Shown: piece after piece, positions 1-9,300 of the stretch
How positions within the stretch are numbered: the first letter of the stretch is position 1
Layout of the letters: the number at the start of each line of letters is the position of its first letter
NCBI RefSeq assembly: GCF_000003605.2
Contig: NW_003154290.1
Location: forward strand, 2,637-14,254
Length of the DNA: 11,618 bases
Origin: Saccoglossus kowalevskii
Lineage: Eukaryota; Hemichordata; Enteropneusta; Harrimaniidae
Direction: 5' to 3'
The notes under the pieces: generated by a model
Database searches by the model: none
What the model was told of the DNA's origin: nothing
Seen by the model: only the letters and a program-made list of their open reading frames with translations
Program-made: the position numbers and the translations under genes

Positions 1-253
1 ATTTCCTTATATGGTAGGATGAAAATACCGCGATATTACGGCACGCTGTAACTTATGGTGTTACGGTGACAGATGTATAATAATTATGTATATTTGAATA
101 TATAATCACTATACTACAGGTATAGTGATTATCGGGTAAACACCCATAATATTATTCACTTCACACTGTAACCGTCATTGGTGACTACGTCGAGTAGACA
201 TTCCGTTCCACCACGTGTTTTAAAACCAACTGAATTACTAATAAATCAAATAT
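1..253. other. Downstream flank / presumed 3' UTR of the K2P gene
   Basis: No coding sequence is visible. On the minus strand I see no AATAAA or ATTAAA here, so the poly(A) site is either non-canonical or beyond the left edge. The one structured element is the hairpin at 102-132, described separately. Confidence 0.5.
102..132. repeat. Perfect inverted repeat, 13-bp stem, 5-nt loop
   Basis: ATAATCACTATAC at 102-114 is exactly complementary to GTATAGTGATTAT at 120-132 with loop 115-119. It lies about 120-150 nt past the K2P stop on the transcribed (minus) strand and would fold as a stem-loop in the mRNA if the 3' UTR reaches it. The 12-mer TATAGTGATTAT recurs near 4925, without the inverted partner. 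Confidence 0.85.
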
Positions 254-1290
254 TCATTTTTTCCTCGCAATACATTTTGATAGTCGTGCAGAAACCATCT
301 GACATTTGTGCTTGATCCTTTTGAGGGCGATGAACATTCCATGTTGTGCAACAGTGAAACAGGCTGTCATCAAAATAAGTCCAACTACAATGAAAATCAT
401 AAGTAATATCGATAGGTAATAAGACGAATCATTGTTATAAAGATAAGAGGGAACCAGATCTCCGAAACCAATGGTTGTGAGTGTGATGATACAGAAATAT
501 AAAGATGTTGTGAAATTCCACTGCAGAGTTTGTGATTCTGTAATTGTCAGATAAAGTGCAAACACACATATGTGGAGAATCAGCAAAATAGTTAAAATTC
601 CAGTCGGAATATCATCAATATTTGAATCGCTTCTTTTTTTCGGTTTTCCTTTCACTGAGCCCATCAGGACACGTGACGTAGCAATGACTAATGGCAATTG
701 TCCGCGGGGATGGGACTCCTTGGAATTTATGCTCGAAGAACTATTCATACTCAAAAGTCGAGCGCGGGAAAACGAGGAGACGGAAGTTGCAGAGTCAGAC
801 CAACTTCTTTCGCGGCGCATATCCGTCCCCTCACAGTGAGAATACACAGCAGAGTTGCCATTGAGAAACGCAAACGCCAATTCATCATATGTGCCACGCA
901 AATCTGTAGAGTGTGCAGTTTTCACTAACATGAGAGTCGACCCCGGGGTTGCAGCACCTTCCGTAGAACTTGTCCTTACCAAGGAAGGCTGTGGATATTC
1001 AGTATCATCGACCACGTTACCGCTTATAGTTGGTATTGAATTAGTAAATGCTGTGTTGCATTCGACTTTGTGTGATTTTCTGAACTCAGAAATCGAGTGA
1101 ATTCTAATGCGTAGCGATTTCCGTCCAGACTGGTACACTTTGGAAAGCCTTCTTGATACAGCCCTGGGAGGCATTGCCACCATCTGACCCATACTAGACA
1201 GATATATTAAAACCAGAGGTATACCAATAAACGCGTAGAAAACACAGACAAGTCGACCTTCGCTTGTGGCAGGAACGAGATGTCCATAAC
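254..1290 (-). CDS. K2P coding exon 2 (filter 1 end, M2, loop, M3, P2, M4, tail)
   Basis: Begins after the acceptor tttatag with GT, completing the glycine of GYG, and runs uninterrupted to TGA at 256-254 (residues 122-466). The M2-M3 loop includes a basic-serine cluster RRERSWSDS at 280-288, a serine run around 305-308, PLVIAT at 321-326 and KGKPKKR just before M3. P2 is preceded by a sequon at N380 and followed by another at N408. The tail after M4 is rich in Lys/Arg. Confidence 0.93.
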
Positions 1291-3472
1291 CTATAAACAT
1301 TGAGAATATTCTTAGTTATTGACACATTTTTGCAGTTTACAATGATATTAATGAGGTTATCATGTGATTACTGCAAAGTATGCACTCAGGCAGTACGGGT
1401 CTATCGATACGATCTTATTACATTTGTATTATACATCTGTTTCATGCTTGTAGTAAGAATATAGAGGTTATAGGCCGAAACAGAAAGAAAAAAAAACGTT
1501 TTGCCCTGAATGATTGGATTCCACTTCTGCGACCACAGTAAATGAGTTCGAATATGACGTCAATGATCTGTAATGTAGTTTACTCCCGCTGTGTCGCCAC
1601 AGGAAGCGCTGTCCCAGCACAGAGCTGTGTCATATGACGCCTTACTATTCGATTTTGGCTAAAATAGCCTTCCACCGCCATTTTACACTAGGAATAGAAC
1701 AACTTGAAAATCGCTCATAGAACGCACTCCACTCGAGGACTATTCAATGTCTCTGAGTTATTTAGTAAAGAAATCACTGACATGATTTATTATATGAAAG
1801 TTATTAGATTATATACGGGGTATTGTGTTATCAGAAATATCGTAATAACGACAGTACATCTTTCATAGTTTGTGTGATAATGGAATAAGATGGAAATCAG
1901 ACTTATTTCATTGGGAAAATGTCATACTCCATTGATATTTCAGATATTACAGAAACTATACAGACAGGTTCTAGATCACTAGGACAATCAAATAATTATT
2001 GTGAACGCGGATGCTAAAAACCACAACAAGATTTGTTGACGCGTCGGCGTTATTCGCAAAGACTACAACACAATTCAAACACTAAACAAGCTCAATCGGG
2101 TCAGCAACTGACTATATGACACTCAATGCATTCTTGTCAATAAAAAAAAATTGAAAATCGAAAATTCCGAGAATTCTGTATGATAAAACAATTATAAACT
2201 GCAAACTTCGGGGTTTATACCGATTTTCCTCTTGGTGTGGGACACTCGGTTGCGCTTTGGTGAATAACTGTCACACCAAGGAGAAAAATATTCATATATT
2301 TGCAGTTAATTATTATTTAGTAATGCGCCAACGTATTTATTAAGTTCCGGTTTCCCAACGAGATTTGCTGGAGTAAACACAATTTCTTTCAATTAGTCAG
2401 TGTGTACCGAACAGGTTGCCCCCATCAACCACTACTTGAAAAAAAGAATAAACATTTGTGACAACATATGCAAGCAAGTGTAGTAATATAATTGATAGGA
2501 CCAATAGGACGGGGTTTTACACTTCATTAACAATATTTAACGCAGCAACACAAGAGTGGATATGAAGAGTTTAATGGGACAGTTTGTGTTCAAGAGACAA
2601 GTAGAGTGAATTGACGCGTTCCATATTGGCAGCTGTTTTATTCATAATCTCATCTGAAGTTTCGTCGCATAGTGTTTAGTTAAGTTAATGTTTATCACTA
2701 ACTTTATATACCGGTATATATATACGCCTTGAATACCTAAACATAAATTCATTATGCAAACGTCAGTCAATGTTCAACTGTGTGCACTATTGCTGTGTTT
2801 GCAAAAATAAAGTACATTTTGGATTTATAAACTGTTTGATCTGCGGTGCAATATAAAAAAAAAACGTTTGTCACTTCCATTGACATCATGCACGATTGAC
2901 ATCAAGGTTATTGGTTTCAAGCTGTGCTTTAAATGAGTGTTCATCACATAGAATATTTGAATATAGATGTAAAATGCCGTGTCCAGATTCTCTGTCATTA
3001 TTGGCTACGTTACCTCCCGCACATAGTGAACTATTTCCATAGTGACGTTATTTGCGAATAGTAAAACAAACTATTCGTCACGCGCATGAGCGGGGCTGTT
3101 TATATAGGGACTTGAATACGCATATCAAATGTCAATCAGACAAAATCCACATTTTTCCTCTCTGACGGGCAAGGAATTGGCTGACCTAGTATTCTACAAT
3201 GATTCGCAATTGACCAGAAAAACTAACAAGTAACTTATAAAACCTTAGCTGAGCAGTATTGAAAAAATACTGCATCGAAGCCGCCCATTTACAGTGACAA
3301 CGTTGACACAATGTCAGATTATATCGCTGCAAAGACGTACACATTTAAATTTACAACACCAGTATTCAATGTTGAATAAACATGATTGAACTGTATTTAT
3401 GAATCAACGTTACGTAATTACGTTAAAATTAGATTGGAATGCTGACACTGACATTTACGTAATAAATTCGGA

Positions 3473-3559
<87 letters not shown>

Positions 3560-4715
3560 GTTCAAATCGTGCTAAACATTTGTGTATGCCGATTGTATAT
3601 GCGAATACTGATGTATAGTGATTGTATCACAGAACCACATTACATATTTGGGTTACGTGACAGGGCTGTGTCTATCTCGATGGCATCTATATTGACGCTT
3701 TTATTATATATGTCTTTTTCGCGAGCATGTCTTTTTAGCGAATTTAGCGAAAGAACTGATTCGCTAATTCAAGATGTCGCTAATGACTTTATTAAAAATG
3801 AAAAATGGCTAAGGCTTGGGGTTTGGATACAGTAATCCGGAACATAAAAATCTGTCGCGCTTCTTAATTAAACTTGACATTTTTTTCATGGAGGTGATAA
3901 CTGCGCATTTTTTTAGGCACGCGACAGACAAGTATTGTGAAAACAGGAAATCAACAATGACAAGAGAGATTCGCTAAATCAACATTTCGCTATTACGTCA
4001 TTTTACCACAATTCGCTAAAATTGCATGTCGCTTTTTCAACATGTTTTACAGTATGCTATCACGGCGTTAACCAAGCAAATAATATAACCAATTCAAATA
4101 ACATACAGCAAGAAAATGGTATATAGTACGTCAACGCCAACGCTGGGATACATCTGCTGGCTGTCGCAAATAATGATTTGCGTAAATTTTATTCAATGTT
4201 GTTGTTATTATGCACGCGGTTATAACTAGTACGTTCGTTTTCACATTACCTACGCTCTATACATCGCCTGAAATGGTGTTCTCTCACTCGATAATATTAA
4301 ATGTCTGCCAATTCCGTGAAATTCAAATTCAAATATATTATAAAAACTTACCAATTGTAGTGATAACCGTAAGACTGAATACACAAGCAGACATATAATT
4401 CCACCTAGTGATATTGGTTTTGATGCCTTGCTGGAAATTTTCGTACAACATTTGTTCATATTTATCGAGAAATTTCTTTACAACTGTGCGTCTGGTAGTT
4501 CTGTTTTGCGGGACAGAGAATGTATTTCCTGTCATATGATCCGTAATATTTGTTTTCATTTCTTGCATTCTATTCAGTTCCTGCAACTCATGAGGACTTT
4601 CGATGACTAGAAAGATGTATGCACCCCCTAAGAGGTATACAAGAAACAGGAACTGCCATACCGCACATCGACGTAACATCTTGCAGTAGGACATATTGCC
4701 TGACATCGACGCCAT
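254..4715 (-). CDS. Two-pore-domain potassium channel (K2P), TRESK-like layout, complete, two coding exons
   Basis: Joining 4715..4352 to 1290..254 gives a 466-residue K2P channel subunit; such subunits dimerise in the plasma membrane and carry background K+ current. Seen in order: M1 about 20-38, extracellular cap 39-105, pore helix 1 and filter TIGYG at 120-124, M2 about 134-158, a serine-rich cytoplasmic loop about 160-350, M3 351-372, pore helix 2 and filter TIGFG at 394-398, M4 about 411-436 and a 30-residue tail. The start at 4715 has A at -3 and G at +4 and an in-frame TAA five codons upstream, so no earlier Met is possible in this exon. Four M1-P1-M2-M3-P2-M4 landmarks are all present and unbroken. 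The long loop plus short tail resembles vertebrate TRESK (KCNK18), while the filter context GYGH resembles TASK channels, so the subfamily is inferred. Orthology to a named KCNK gene is not claimed. Confidence 0.93.
2224..2287. repeat. Long imperfect inverted repeat, pre-miRNA-sized
   Basis: The left arm 2224-2244 and right arm 2269-2287 pair over roughly 18 positions, with an uninterrupted 8-bp block TTGGTGTG/CACACCAA, one mismatch near the base and a two-base bulge near the loop. The loop is 24 nt. The size and pairing fit a small hairpin RNA, but they also fit a decayed terminal-inverted-repeat remnant. I recognise no known miRNA seed in either arm. Confidence 0.7.
2705..2720. repeat. 16-bp perfect palindrome TATATACCGGTATATA
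   Basis: It is self-complementary around the central CCGG and followed by further TA dinucleotides to 2724. It may be no more than a microsatellite seed interrupted by CCGG, and no function can be read from it. Confidence 0.8.
3253..3273. repeat. Short hairpin, 8-bp stem
   Basis: GCAGTATT and AATACTGC flank a GAAAA loop in the K2P intron. On the transcribed strand the loop reads TTTTC. It is probably incidental. Confidence 0.7.
3477..3555. repeat. (AT)n microsatellite, about 79 bp
   Basis: An uninterrupted AT/TA dinucleotide run of about 39 units in the K2P intron. Such tracts extrude cruciforms and are length-polymorphic. Its apparent length may be affected by assembly or sequencing slippage. 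Confidence 0.97.
3735..4035. repeat. Cluster of TTCGCTAA / TTAGCGAA motifs
   Basis: TTAGCGAA occurs at 3735 and 3744, TTCGCTAA at 3760, GTCGCTAA at 3776, TTCGCTAA at 3970, TTCGCTAT at 3986, TTCGCTAA at 4012, and GTCGCT near 4028. Three of these sit in a longer unit of about 30 nt (starts near 3758, 3968 and 4010) of the form ATTCGCTAA-TCAA-AT-TCGCTA. The first two copies match at roughly 25 of 30 positions. This suggests a decayed dispersed or tandem repeat family; the family is not recognised. Confidence 0.75.
4352..4715 (-). CDS. K2P coding exon 1 (M1, cap, pore helix 1)
   Basis: Encodes residues 1-121 plus the first base of Gly122. M1 is the hydrophobic run from W20 to E39. The cap carries sequons at N56, N71 and N101 and has no cysteine. 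The exon ends ...ACA ATT G followed by gtaagt (donor 4351-4346), a consensus 5' splice site. The reading frame would stop three codons into the intron if unspliced. Confidence 0.93.
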
Positions 4716-5810
4716 AGTAAAGATCAGTTAACAAGAAATGAATTAAACGCGAGCAAACATCACACTTTAAAACCAAGTCCACAAAAAACTATAAATCTGA
4801 ATTCACATAATGGGTTTCCACTTGACAGCACTCAACTGTTTCCAAGATACAAGCTGTCCCCTTGCTTACATTATCGTAAGTCATTGTTTTAAAACTCATT
4901 CTGGTCTATATTTATCAAATAATATATAGTGATTATCAATTCTTTTCATTATATTAAATACCCAATAATAAAAAATAAAACGAGTGAGAAATGAATACCA
5001 GTGTAAATTCTGGTAAAAACACATATGTGATAAAAACACATTAAGTACGGGATAGTAAGTATTTGTAATATATTTCATCTAGATGCAATGAGTGAAATAA
5101 TAAACATCTGTGTACATTGGCGAGGTATAATATGTAAATGTCCCAACTTTTCCAATTTTCGACAAAATCGTGATCGTTTGTGTAATGAACAGCGATAAAC
5201 CAACAGTCAACACTATTTATGCCTTCGGCCATCCTCATACATTCATACAGGCATTTAGTTTTTGCGTTCGATATAGCATACTAGATCAAATTATAAGATT
5301 TTGAATTATTTCGAACTTACTCGCGAGTGAAAAACTGTTGTCCAACAGTCAACCACAGAAAGTAAACAAAACTGAAATTAGTCGGCAAATTTGAACCAGA
5401 ACTTGATATAATGCACGCTTGCCTGCCATGTTACGCAAGAACAGTATCCATATAACCTCGTTTTCTGACTGGGAGTAGTTATTAACATGTATCGTGGATG
5501 CTCATCTACATGTGTGTTTGCTCATTCAATAATATTACTTGTTGTTTATTCAGTTTTATTCTTTCGTATTCGTAATTTCCTTGTATTATTAGATCATGTT
5601 TTGCTTTATCTATTCGTCTTTATTTTGTACAATTCCAACACAGATTCGAGTTACATAAGCCATTTAGTAATAACTACTATCAGCACTAACGCAATAGAAA
5701 TCAGTTGCAAGGTCAAGTTAAAGCTGATATATCAATATTACTATCTAATAATTGTGTTTTCCTCCAATCTTTAGTCTAGAGGTGTGAATCCTACTCAACC
5801 CTATCAACCC

Positions 5811-5846
5811 TATAAAAGGACACCTCATTGTATACTTCTTCAGTTG
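5811..5846 (+). promoter_or_regulatory. TATA box plus initiator
   Basis: TATAAAAG starts at 5811 and TCAGTT at 5840, with the initiator A at 5842, giving the canonical ~31-bp TATA-to-start spacing. No plus-strand gene follows it. Confidence 0.55.
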
Positions 5847-5888
5847 CATTCTTGTTACATTGTAGTTCCTTTGTTGTAACACTGTACG

Positions 5889-5908
5889 AATAAATAGTGT
5901 GTTGTTTA
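5889..5908 (+). terminator. Plus-strand poly(A) signal with GT-rich downstream element
   Basis: AATAAA at 5889-5894 is followed after two bases by a GTGTGTTGTTT tract. It lies 47 nt past the putative initiator. Confidence 0.5.
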
Positions 5909-5926
5909 GATGTACTTTACGCTGTC

Positions 5927-5932
5927 TTTATT
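5927..5932 (-). terminator. Candidate poly(A) signal of the Ldh2 gene
   Basis: TTTATT on the plus strand is AATAAA on the minus strand, about 395 nt past the Ldh2 stop. A second candidate lies at 6313-6318, only 7 nt past the stop, which would give an extremely short 3' UTR. The sequence does not decide between them. Confidence 0.3.
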
Positions 5933-6324
5933 ATTTTGAACCTGATCGAATGTGAGCGAATATCATTCACAACATGCGCGTAGCATTGCAAGTACTGAAA
6001 AGCAAAGCAAAGTGCAATATTATTCAAATTTCATACAATTCATTTTCACATCCATAAGTCAGAGCTGTAATACTCCTACTTCAACAAATTGATATCTCGA
6101 AGTCACTGGGAATAGCATAGACCCGTATATTTTAATAAATCACGCAACTGTAAAAATTACATTTTATACATTCATATACGAAAGTTTCATTGTGCTATTG
6201 TGTCCAAGCAGCAATAAAGATAAAAATCACTTATATATTCTCTGGTATAATATCGGTGACGAGTACTGCGTATACAGATACAAGCAGCAGGTGAACACTA
6301 AAACATCGGGATTTTATTGGCATG

Positions 6325-6375
6325 TTACGACACGGATTTCAAAGGCTCCACACCAAGTTCCTGTGCGAGTTTATT
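6325..6375 (-). CDS. Ldh2 exon H (last coding exon)
   Basis: Sixteen codons and TAA: NKLAQELGVEPLKSVS. It follows a strong acceptor ctcttttctttacag. The LAxELGV pattern is the usual C-terminal helix of this family. Confidence 0.88.
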   Translation of the reverse strand, partial: NKLAQELGVEPLKSVS

Positions 6376-9300
6376 CTGTAAAGAAAAGAGAAAATATTAT
6401 ATATTATTACATGCCTTCATCCGCCCGCCAATCAAACACACTTTAGAATAGGAACATCCGGGGATTTTTTTCGGTCCAGTGAGCAATGTGCAGACCGTCG
6501 TGAATAGCAACAGAGAAGTTCAATGATCAAAGAAATTCCCGGAACTACTTTCGTTTGCTTGGAGAAAATGTATAAAAAATAAAAAGGTCAATCATGATGA
6601 TGTTAATATTCAATATTTCAATAAAAGTTTGCAATCGCACACAATCCATCATCATGGTTGTCACATCCTATTTTTTCCAACAATCCATAACAAACGTATC
6701 TTCTTAATTTTAATGATTGCAACACAATATTACATCAACGATATTGAGTTGTTTATTGCCTTTCAATTGTATTTAAACGCAGACTGTGTCATGTACAATA
6801 AAATAAACACAGACAAGGGTGCTGACGAAGGAACAACACATGACAAAGTTCATTTTCTGTAAAATTCTTAGAAGTAGCTAGAAAACACATATTTTGGCAA
6901 AAATAAAAACCTTTGTTTGACATTAAAAATGAAAAAAAACATGCCAAGAAAGTGAGCAGAGCCTAACATAAAATGATATAAGCGTCACCAGACTGAGATA
7001 CGCTTAAAGTATATGAAAGTATTTCCTTTGGCTATATGAGTAATCACAGAGGTGATTGCTGCCCAAATTGTCGCTGCAGATACCCTCCATTCCGCCTGAT
7101 TACGCAAGAGCGTAATGATCTCAAGGTAACACGATACATCCCATAATGCAGACAGTTCAGTTAAGATAGTAAGAGTAGACAGTTAGAATGAGGACCACGG
7201 GATTTGCGATGGGAGAGTTAGGTCGAAGACTGAGTGAACAACAGGTCGGTTAAGTACGACTCACCACTCTGCGTTGATGTACAATTGGGCCCCGAAACGT
7301 GCAACTCTGAGTAGGTGTTATATTATAAATGATGAAAACGACATGCTTGCTATCAGATAGCGTCACCTTTTTTTTCTCTCAGACGACGAACCATATAAAC
7401 AAACAACCCGATAACATGAGAGTTAATACATTCAAACCCTTACCATGAATTCTCCAAGGTTCTTGTGATACCGTATACCGCCCTCGGTGTCAACTTGCTG
7501 CATATGTATTCGTTCAGGGTCACCTGCTACGAGTACTTCAGATTCCCCTTCTGCCTGCAAATATACGTATCATGAGTAATGTGTAAGATTATTGAAATTG
7601 GACATCTGACATGTATCTCCAACCAGCCATTTCCACCAATTCGGCTGTATACGCTTTCATATAAAACACGCCCTCTGACGATAAAGCGCTCTTGGCCGCC
7701 AACATGTATATGACGTAACTTAGTGAAAGCAATGTGCGTCAAAGCGACGTTTAGTTGTGTAGTATTTCCCCATTTAGAATATAGAAAACATTGATGAACG
7801 GCCAGATATCAAAACAATATCGACACCAGAATCCCTCATTACCCTAAATTACATAAAAAAGATGCCTGGTCACTTGAACACAGGTGTATTGACATAAATA
7901 TGTGCCTTCACATAGATATTTGCACTGCATTTTGATTGTAACTGATTGGATTGTAACTGATTGAATTAGTGAACCCATATAAATGTGTTAACCTTATTAG
8001 GCATACATGTACATAGTATAACCAACAATTTACCCTTTTACCATACAATCAAATACATACATTACAAACCAAGTCGTCCCATTGGTGTATAAACATCTTG
8101 CTGAAAAACTTACAGGACTGAGATTTCTACATATGTTCATCATGTCTTGCATTCTCTCTGCAAAGCCTGGAGCAAACGCCTCTGGATTTATTGCTATGAA
8201 ACACTGGCCCTGGTAAAACAATGGGATCGAAATAATTGCACAACAAGTATTGGGAGGGTTTATACACAAATGCCCGCCCTCGTCTGCTTCACTTGTCTTG
8301 TCAATGACGCCAAGAAGTGTTTAATATACCTGGCACGATGTACAGTACAGAGGCATCATAATCTGGGATTGTATTAATTATACATTGATATTGGTATTCC
8401 CTAGATGGGCAGACTTGCAAAACATTCATTGCTGAATCTACTGTATCTAGTAGACGCTAGTGGTAGCTGCTGAACAATGTAATACGAATCATATATGTGA
8501 CCATCCACTTGGATATTCCGGCTAAACCTTTGGAAAGCATTGCCTATAGAGGGCGACATAGCTAATGGTACATCCGAAGAAACGGACACGTGTATAATTG
8601 GTGGAGAGAAATATAAATCATTGTCACGCATTATTTTAGAAAAGTGGGAATGAAATACCCGCATGAAATGACGTCAGTTGAACATTCTAGAACACTATGA
8701 GTATCATATTAACATACCAAGTTGGCAACGCCACCTGTTGCTCTCCATTTGCGAATATTTGGTCCATATTTTGATCCAGCTAATAAACCACAGAATATCT
8801 CCACTAACATCGCTAGTCCATAACCTTTATAACCACCTAATAGATACAAAACGCAAATTGCAGTGTCATGACTAAAATAATCGAATAAAAAGATTAAAGA
8901 TGCCAATAGTTTCAATTCGTATTCCAATTGTGCACTGCATAAACAGCATGCCTAGTTCTTTTGTTATATAATAAATTAATCAAAAACTAATTAGGTGAAT
9001 ATTTGAGATTAGACTATTATGCCACCAAATGTTGTGGAATGTCGCCCTCCCCAACAAAATTTGTTTTGTGACAAGTCTCTTGAAAGTTTGTCAACAATAT
9101 CAGTAAGTAATATGAAAATAAACACAAGATGAATACTCGATTATCCTGTGTGGTTACAGTAGCTAAGAGACTAAGTCAGTCAGATTTGTTCAAGTATACA
9201 TATTGTATTTCTATTTAAGTGACTGTTATGTAACCAAGTGAAGCAATTATCTGTAGAAGTTACAAACCAGTATTCAGGTTACACTTTTATGAGCAAATAT

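Larger units (their letters stand above)
1291..4351 (-). other. K2P intron 1, 3061 bp, phase 1, splitting the GYG codon
   Basis: The boundaries are gtaagt at the donor and tttatag at the acceptor. I find no further K2P-like exon inside. It contains a full palindromic CRE-type site TGACGTCA at 1555-1562, the long inverted repeat 2224-2287, a 16-bp palindrome at 2705-2720, short hairpins at 3054-3078 and 3253-3273, a long (AT)n tract and a cluster of TTCGCTAA motifs. The remainder looks like unstructured AT-rich intron. Confidence 0.85.
5780..5970 (+). mobile_element. Possible solo LTR or LTR fragment (boundaries unresolved)
   Basis: The core module is TATAAAAG at 5811-5818, an arthropod-style initiator TCAGTT at 5840-5845 placed 31 bp downstream, then AATAAA at 5889-5894 and a GT-rich tract at 5897-5908. 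This arrangement, with a transcript start and a poly(A) signal less than 60 nt apart, is characteristic of an LTR R region and unusual for a cellular gene. I could not find convincing TG...CA ends with matching target-site duplications, a primer-binding site or any gag/pol coding sequence. The span given is a guess around the core. Confidence 0.4.
4716..6324. other. Intergenic region between Ldh2 gene end and K2P start
   Basis: It should contain the K2P promoter and 5' UTR (near 4716 upward) and the Ldh2 3' UTR (near 6324 downward). I see no clear minus-strand TATA box close to the K2P start. The 12-mer CCAACAGTCAAC occurs twice, near 5200 and 5344. An LTR-like plus-strand module lies at 5811-5908. 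An open frame at 5487-5774 (+) is hydrophobic but has AT-driven composition and no recognisable domain. Confidence 0.6.

Noticed and set aside
570-1100. Plus-strand open frames across K2P exon 2
   Set aside because: They are antisense to a clearly coding exon and have no domain resemblance of their own.
3409-3426. Palindrome ACGTAATTACGT as a regulatory site
   Set aside because: Twelve self-complementary bases in AT-rich intron are not enough to claim function.
3569-3835. 88-codon plus-strand open frame next to the (AT)n tract
   Set aside because: It lies in the K2P intron, overlaps the TTCGCTAA repeat cluster and shows no protein-like composition or motif.
5487-5774. 95-codon hydrophobic plus-strand open frame upstream of the LTR-like core
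   Set aside because: Its Leu/Ile/Phe/Tyr richness follows from AT-rich DNA. There is no signal peptide/topology pattern, homologous family or promoter, and it may simply be U3 sequence.
5484-5976. AACATG direct repeats (5484-5489, 5971-5976) as LTR target duplications
   Set aside because: The bounded segment would not begin with TG or end with CA, and a 6-bp match over 490 bp is expected by chance.
7605-7742. Exon G extension toward 7742 on the minus strand
   Set aside because: The open frame there is out of register with the Ldh2 protein, and the tatatttgcag acceptor at 7555 explains the exon start. The AGAGGGCG...AATTGGTGGA words, shared loosely with about 8548-8610, were too weak to call a repeat family.
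8401-8664. 87-codon minus-strand open frame in an Ldh2 intron
   Set aside because: It does not match the Ldh2 family, would insert between two exons that already join perfectly, and has no domain. It is kept only as a possible transposon relic.
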